Shown: in pieces, positions 61,673 to 64,000 of the stretch
Position numbering within the stretch: position 1 is the first letter of the stretch
How the letters are laid out: every line of letters starts with the position of its first letter
Source: Bacillota bacterium
GTDB taxonomy: Bacteria > Bacillota > Clostridia > Oscillospirales > Ruminococcaceae
Direction: 5' to 3'
NCBI GenBank assembly: GCA_023412215.1
Contig: JAEYNX010000020.1
Coordinates: 124,001 to 188,000, forward strand
Length of the DNA: 64,000 nucleotides
Notes under the pieces: generated by a model
The model's database searches: none
What the model was told of the DNA's origin: nothing
What the model saw: only the letters and a program-made list of their open reading frames with translations
Program-made: the position numbers and the translations under genes

Positions 61673-62155
61673 ATGCCGCAGTTGTTTTTAAAAACACCGC
61701 TTTGCAATATGGTATTAACCGAGCAGGAGGGCGCAATCACCGCGCTGCATTTCTGCGGCGCGCAGGCCGAGCCTTTAAGCGATTCTACCCCACTGTTGAA
61801 TCAGGCCGCCGACGAGCTTGGGCGTTACCTGAAGGGTGAGCTTAAGCAGTTTACCGTACCCGTAAGGGCGGTGGGCACCCCCTTTATGCAGCGCGTGTGG
61901 GCGGAGCTTGAAAAGGTGCCGTACGGCGCCACCGTCACCTACCGCGAGCTGGCCGAGGCGGCGGGCAGCCCCAAGGGCTTTCGCGCCGCGGGCATGGCGT
62001 GCAACCGCAACCCGGTGCCCATCTTCATCCCCTGCCACCGCATTGTGGGCACGAACGGCAGCCTTACCGGCTACGCGGGCGGGCTGGATATCAAAAGCCG
62101 CCTGCTCGCTCTTGAGCAGAGCGGCCTTTTGCCTGCGCCGGAGGGCGCCGTATGA
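61673..62155 (+). CDS. ogt: Methylated-DNA--protein-cysteine methyltransferase
   Basis: Removes alkyl groups from O6-alkylguanine by suicide transfer to its own Cys. The 160-residue protein has VPYGATVTYRELAEAAGSP (helix-turn-helix) and IPCHRIVGTNGSLTGYAGG, with the acceptor Cys in PCHR. Start: ATG 61673 with GGAGG eight bases upstream; an open frame to 61490 is not needed. It overlaps the glycosylase gene by 4 bp. Confidence 0.96.
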   Translation: MPQLFLKTPLCNMVLTEQEGAITALHFCGAQAEPLSDSTPLLNQAADELGRYLKGELKQFTVPVRAVGTPFMQRVWAELEKVPYGATVTYRELAEAAGSPKGFRAAGMACNRNPVPIFIPCHRIVGTNGSLTGYAGGLDIKSRLLALEQSGLLPAPEGAV

Positions 62156-62805
62156 GCTACGAGGGCCTGCCCGAGCTGTTCGACACGTTGCTTGCCGCCT
62201 ACGGCAGGCGCCACTGGTGGCCCGCCCAAACGCCGTTTGAGATGATGGTGGGGGCTATTCTCACCCAGAACACGGCGTGGACGAATGTCGAAAAGGCCCT
62301 TGAGGGCTTTGGGTCGCACCTTACCCCGCAGTTTATACTCGCGTGCGGTATAGAGGAGCTGGCGGAGATCATCCGCCCGAGCGGGTACTACAACCAGAAG
62401 GCGGTGCGGCTTAAAACGCTGGCGCGCTGGTACGAGGGCTACGGCTTTGACATCGGGCAGGTAAGGGCGCAGGGGAGCGAGGCGCTGCGCGGTGAGCTGC
62501 TCGGCCTAAAAGGCGTGGGGCACGAAACGGCGTATTCCATGCTGCTCTACGCGTTTGATAAGCCTTATTTTGTGGTGGACGCCTATACCCGCCGCCTGTT
62601 TGAGCGGCTGGGTTACACTGTACCCAAGGCTTACGACGAGTTCCGCCTTGCCATAGAGCAGAGCATCCCGCGCGAGTTGTACCTTTACAACGAGTTCCAC
62701 GCACTGATTGTGGTGCACGCCAAGGAGCGCTGCAAGGCGTCCCCCGGCTGCGCGGGCTGCCCGCTGGCACCGCGATGTAAATATGATTCCACGCCCAGGC
62801 GCTGA
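62152..62805 (+). CDS. HhH-GPD DNA glycosylase, MagIII-like
   Basis: Base-excision glycosylase of the endonuclease III superfamily. The 217-residue protein has ILTQNTAWTNVEKAL, the helix-hairpin-helix LLGLKGVGHETAYSMLLYAF, and VVDAYTRR with the catalytic Asp. Where endonuclease III has its catalytic Lys (GVGRKTA) this protein has Glu (GVGHETA), as in Helicobacter MagIII, a 3-methyladenine glycosylase without lyase activity. Four Cys at the end (C-x5-C-x2-C-x5-C) suggest a 4Fe-4S cluster. Coupled with ogt, it makes an alkylation-repair operon. Confidence 0.88.
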   Translation: MSYEGLPELFDTLLAAYGRRHWWPAQTPFEMMVGAILTQNTAWTNVEKALEGFGSHLTPQFILACGIEELAEIIRPSGYYNQKAVRLKTLARWYEGYGFDIGQVRAQGSEALRGELLGLKGVGHETAYSMLLYAFDKPYFVVDAYTRRLFERLGYTVPKAYDEFRLAIEQSIPRELYLYNEFHALIVVHAKERCKASPGCAGCPLAPRCKYDSTPRR

Positions 62806-63023
62806 CAAGTAAAACAGCGCCCGGACGTGGAATTTTTCTTGATAAATTTAGGAGAAGAAGATATTATTGACTTATTGGTTACGACGGCGCGATGCGGCAA
62901 ACGGTGCTTCACTTCGGCAAGGGAAGCATCGCCAAAAACCAGCGAGGGCAAGGGCTTTTTGCTGCTGATGTTCCGGCAGCTCTTATGAAATTAAAACAAA
63001 AAATCTTAACGGGGGAATGAAAC

Positions 63024-63920
63024 ATGGAAAAAGGAGTCTATCTTGGCGCAACCGGCAAAAAGATACTCAAGATCGTACATATCCTTTGCTCTTCCGTCAT
63101 CTTTGGCGGGCTTGCGGCGATATTGCGGCTGCTGTTGGTTAAATCCAACGGGAATCTGGGCGACGCAACCGCCGCTGCGGACATAGGCATTCTGGAAATC
63201 TTTACGTATGGCGTGGAGTATGTCTTTTTCGTTTTGCTGGCTACCGCAGTGGTGTATGGCATCTTCACCGAGTGGGGCTTTATCTCCCACCGCTGGATCA
63301 TTGCGAAGATCGTCCTGGTCGCTGCCGTCTTCGCGGTAACCTGGGTGGGCCTTGGGCCCGCCATCGGGGGGATGGCCTCGATCTCCGACGCGGGGCTTCA
63401 TTTCACCACCATGAGCGCGCAATACCTGCAATACGAGCGGCAGGCCGTCGTGTGCACGCTCCTTGAGCTTGTCGTCATGGCGGGGCTTTTCGTCCTGTCT
63501 GTTTTAAAGCCGTGGGGCGCTACGGGCCTAAAGCTCAAACAAAAGCTCGCCCTTGCGGTGCTGCTGCCCCTCCTTGTAATCGGCACCGGCTTTGGCATCT
63601 TTAACGAGGTACGGCTTTCGGAGATGCGCAGCATGCCCATCGGAGAGGTTAACCTGCAGGCGGTTTCCGACGGCACCTACCGCGGCGAGGCGCTGGTCGG
63701 CAGCTATGTTTACAAGGTGGATGTCGAGGTAAAAGACCATACGATTGTGAACATCAAGGGTGTAGACAACCGCGAGAGCCAATACGTCACCTATGCCGAA
63801 GGGGTGTTCCGCAAAATCATTGACAAGCAGAAGGCCGATGTGGATGCCGTTACCGGGGCTACCACCACCAGCAAGGCGTTTATGAAGGCTGTGGAAAACG
63901 CCATAAACGGCGCAAAATAA
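63024..63920 (+). CDS. Membrane protein with FMN-binding domain
   Basis: In 298 residues there are four membrane helices (about 15-180) followed by an outer FMN_bind domain (about 200-295). The motif DAVTGATTTSKAF fits the D-x-TGAT-T site where FMN is attached to Thr by the ApbE flavin transferase, as in RnfG/NqrC-type proteins. It could carry electrons outside the membrane. No apbE or Rnf genes are in the window. GGGGGAATG precedes the ATG. The 218-bp upstream gap holds GCGATGC/GCATCGC (about 62889-62926), a possible switchable hairpin. Confidence 0.85.
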   Translation: MEKGVYLGATGKKILKIVHILCSSVIFGGLAAILRLLLVKSNGNLGDATAAADIGILEIFTYGVEYVFFVLLATAVVYGIFTEWGFISHRWIIAKIVLVAAVFAVTWVGLGPAIGGMASISDAGLHFTTMSAQYLQYERQAVVCTLLELVVMAGLFVLSVLKPWGATGLKLKQKLALAVLLPLLVIGTGFGIFNEVRLSEMRSMPIGEVNLQAVSDGTYRGEALVGSYVYKVDVEVKDHTIVNIKGVDNRESQYVTYAEGVFRKIIDKQKADVDAVTGATTTSKAFMKAVENAINGAK

Positions 63921-63951
63921 GCCTTTCGGGTCACACTTATATAATACAAAA

Positions 63952-63985
63952 GGCCCTCTCTTAAACCGCGGTTTAAGAGAGGGCC
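63952..63985. terminator. Terminator after the FMN-binding gene
   Basis: A perfect 34-bp palindrome (16-bp arms around GC) followed by CGCTTTTAAT, 32 bp after the stop codon. Confidence 0.85.
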
Positions 63986-64000
63986 CGCTTTTAATGTACG

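Overview
The window looks like chromosomal DNA of an endospore-forming member of the Clostridia (Firmicutes) with fairly high GC, probably near the Oscillospiraceae/Ruminococcaceae. The evidence is a set of sporulation and germination genes (gpr, spoIIP, spoVAC-AD-AE, a sigI/rsgI pair, a BclA-like collagen protein), a CIRCE/HrcA heat-shock operon, strong GGAGG-type ribosome binding sites, frequent TTG/GTG starts and sigma-A promoters. The species cannot be named from sequence alone. I see no rRNA, tRNA, CRISPR array, prophage or large mobile element.

Layout. 0-7.3 kb: end of a polysaccharide deacetylase, a glutamate-synthase-like FMN protein, a methyltransferase behind an elaborate structured leader, a collagen-like exosporium protein, a TnpV-like protein and a lipoprotein. 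7.4-12.7 kb: hrcA-grpE-dnaK-dnaJ. 13-16.3 kb: two membrane GGDEF proteins. 16.5-24.1 kb: a 47-residue membrane protein, rpsT, gpr-spoIIP, lgt, hflK-hflC and two broken genes. 24.2-30.6 kb: a MerR regulator with a textbook MerR target promoter, hemW with two small neighbours, a REP-associated transposase with its REP palindromes, and lepA. 31.4-36 kb: trmB, a CPBP protease, a frameshifted acetyltransferase, tadA, a candidate small RNA and a GyrI-like/zinc-ribbon pair. 36-41.2 kb: response regulator, kinase and an ABC (FtsX-type) exporter. 41-45.5 kb: a HAD phosphatase, an ATP-grasp protein and the spoVA operon. 45.8-54.3 kb: an AraC regulator with a DUF2000 protein, sugar kinase, M14 peptidase, NUDIX hydrolase, a tyrosine-pathway operon (aroF-tyrA) behind a Tyr-rich leader peptide, a glycosyltransferase and a phospholipase-C-like protein. 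54.4-64 kb: sigI-rsgI, macro domain, acetyltransferase, radical SAM, manA, an ABC exporter, an alkylation-repair pair (ogt plus a MagIII-like glycosylase) and an FMN-binding membrane protein.

In Bacillus subtilis the genes rpsT, gpr, spoIIP, lepA, hemW, hrcA, grpE, dnaK and dnaJ form one cluster. Here all of them are present within 23 kb, but broken up, partly inverted and separated by other genes, small repeats and a REP transposase.

The most interesting signals are non-coding. (1) A promoter, 38-codon Tyr-rich leader peptide and intrinsic terminator stand before aroF-tyrA, which looks like ribosome-mediated attenuation by tyrosine. (2) A 225-nt leader closed by a perfect 14-bp long-range stem, and containing a terminator, precedes a methyltransferase. 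(3) A roughly 100-nt candidate small RNA with a CCCCCTCCTTTA (anti-Shine-Dalgarno) segment lies after tadA. (4) A MITE-like family of short elements with AATACTAATTC-type ends occurs in several intergenic gaps. (5) REP palindromes lie around, and even inside, their own transposase gene.
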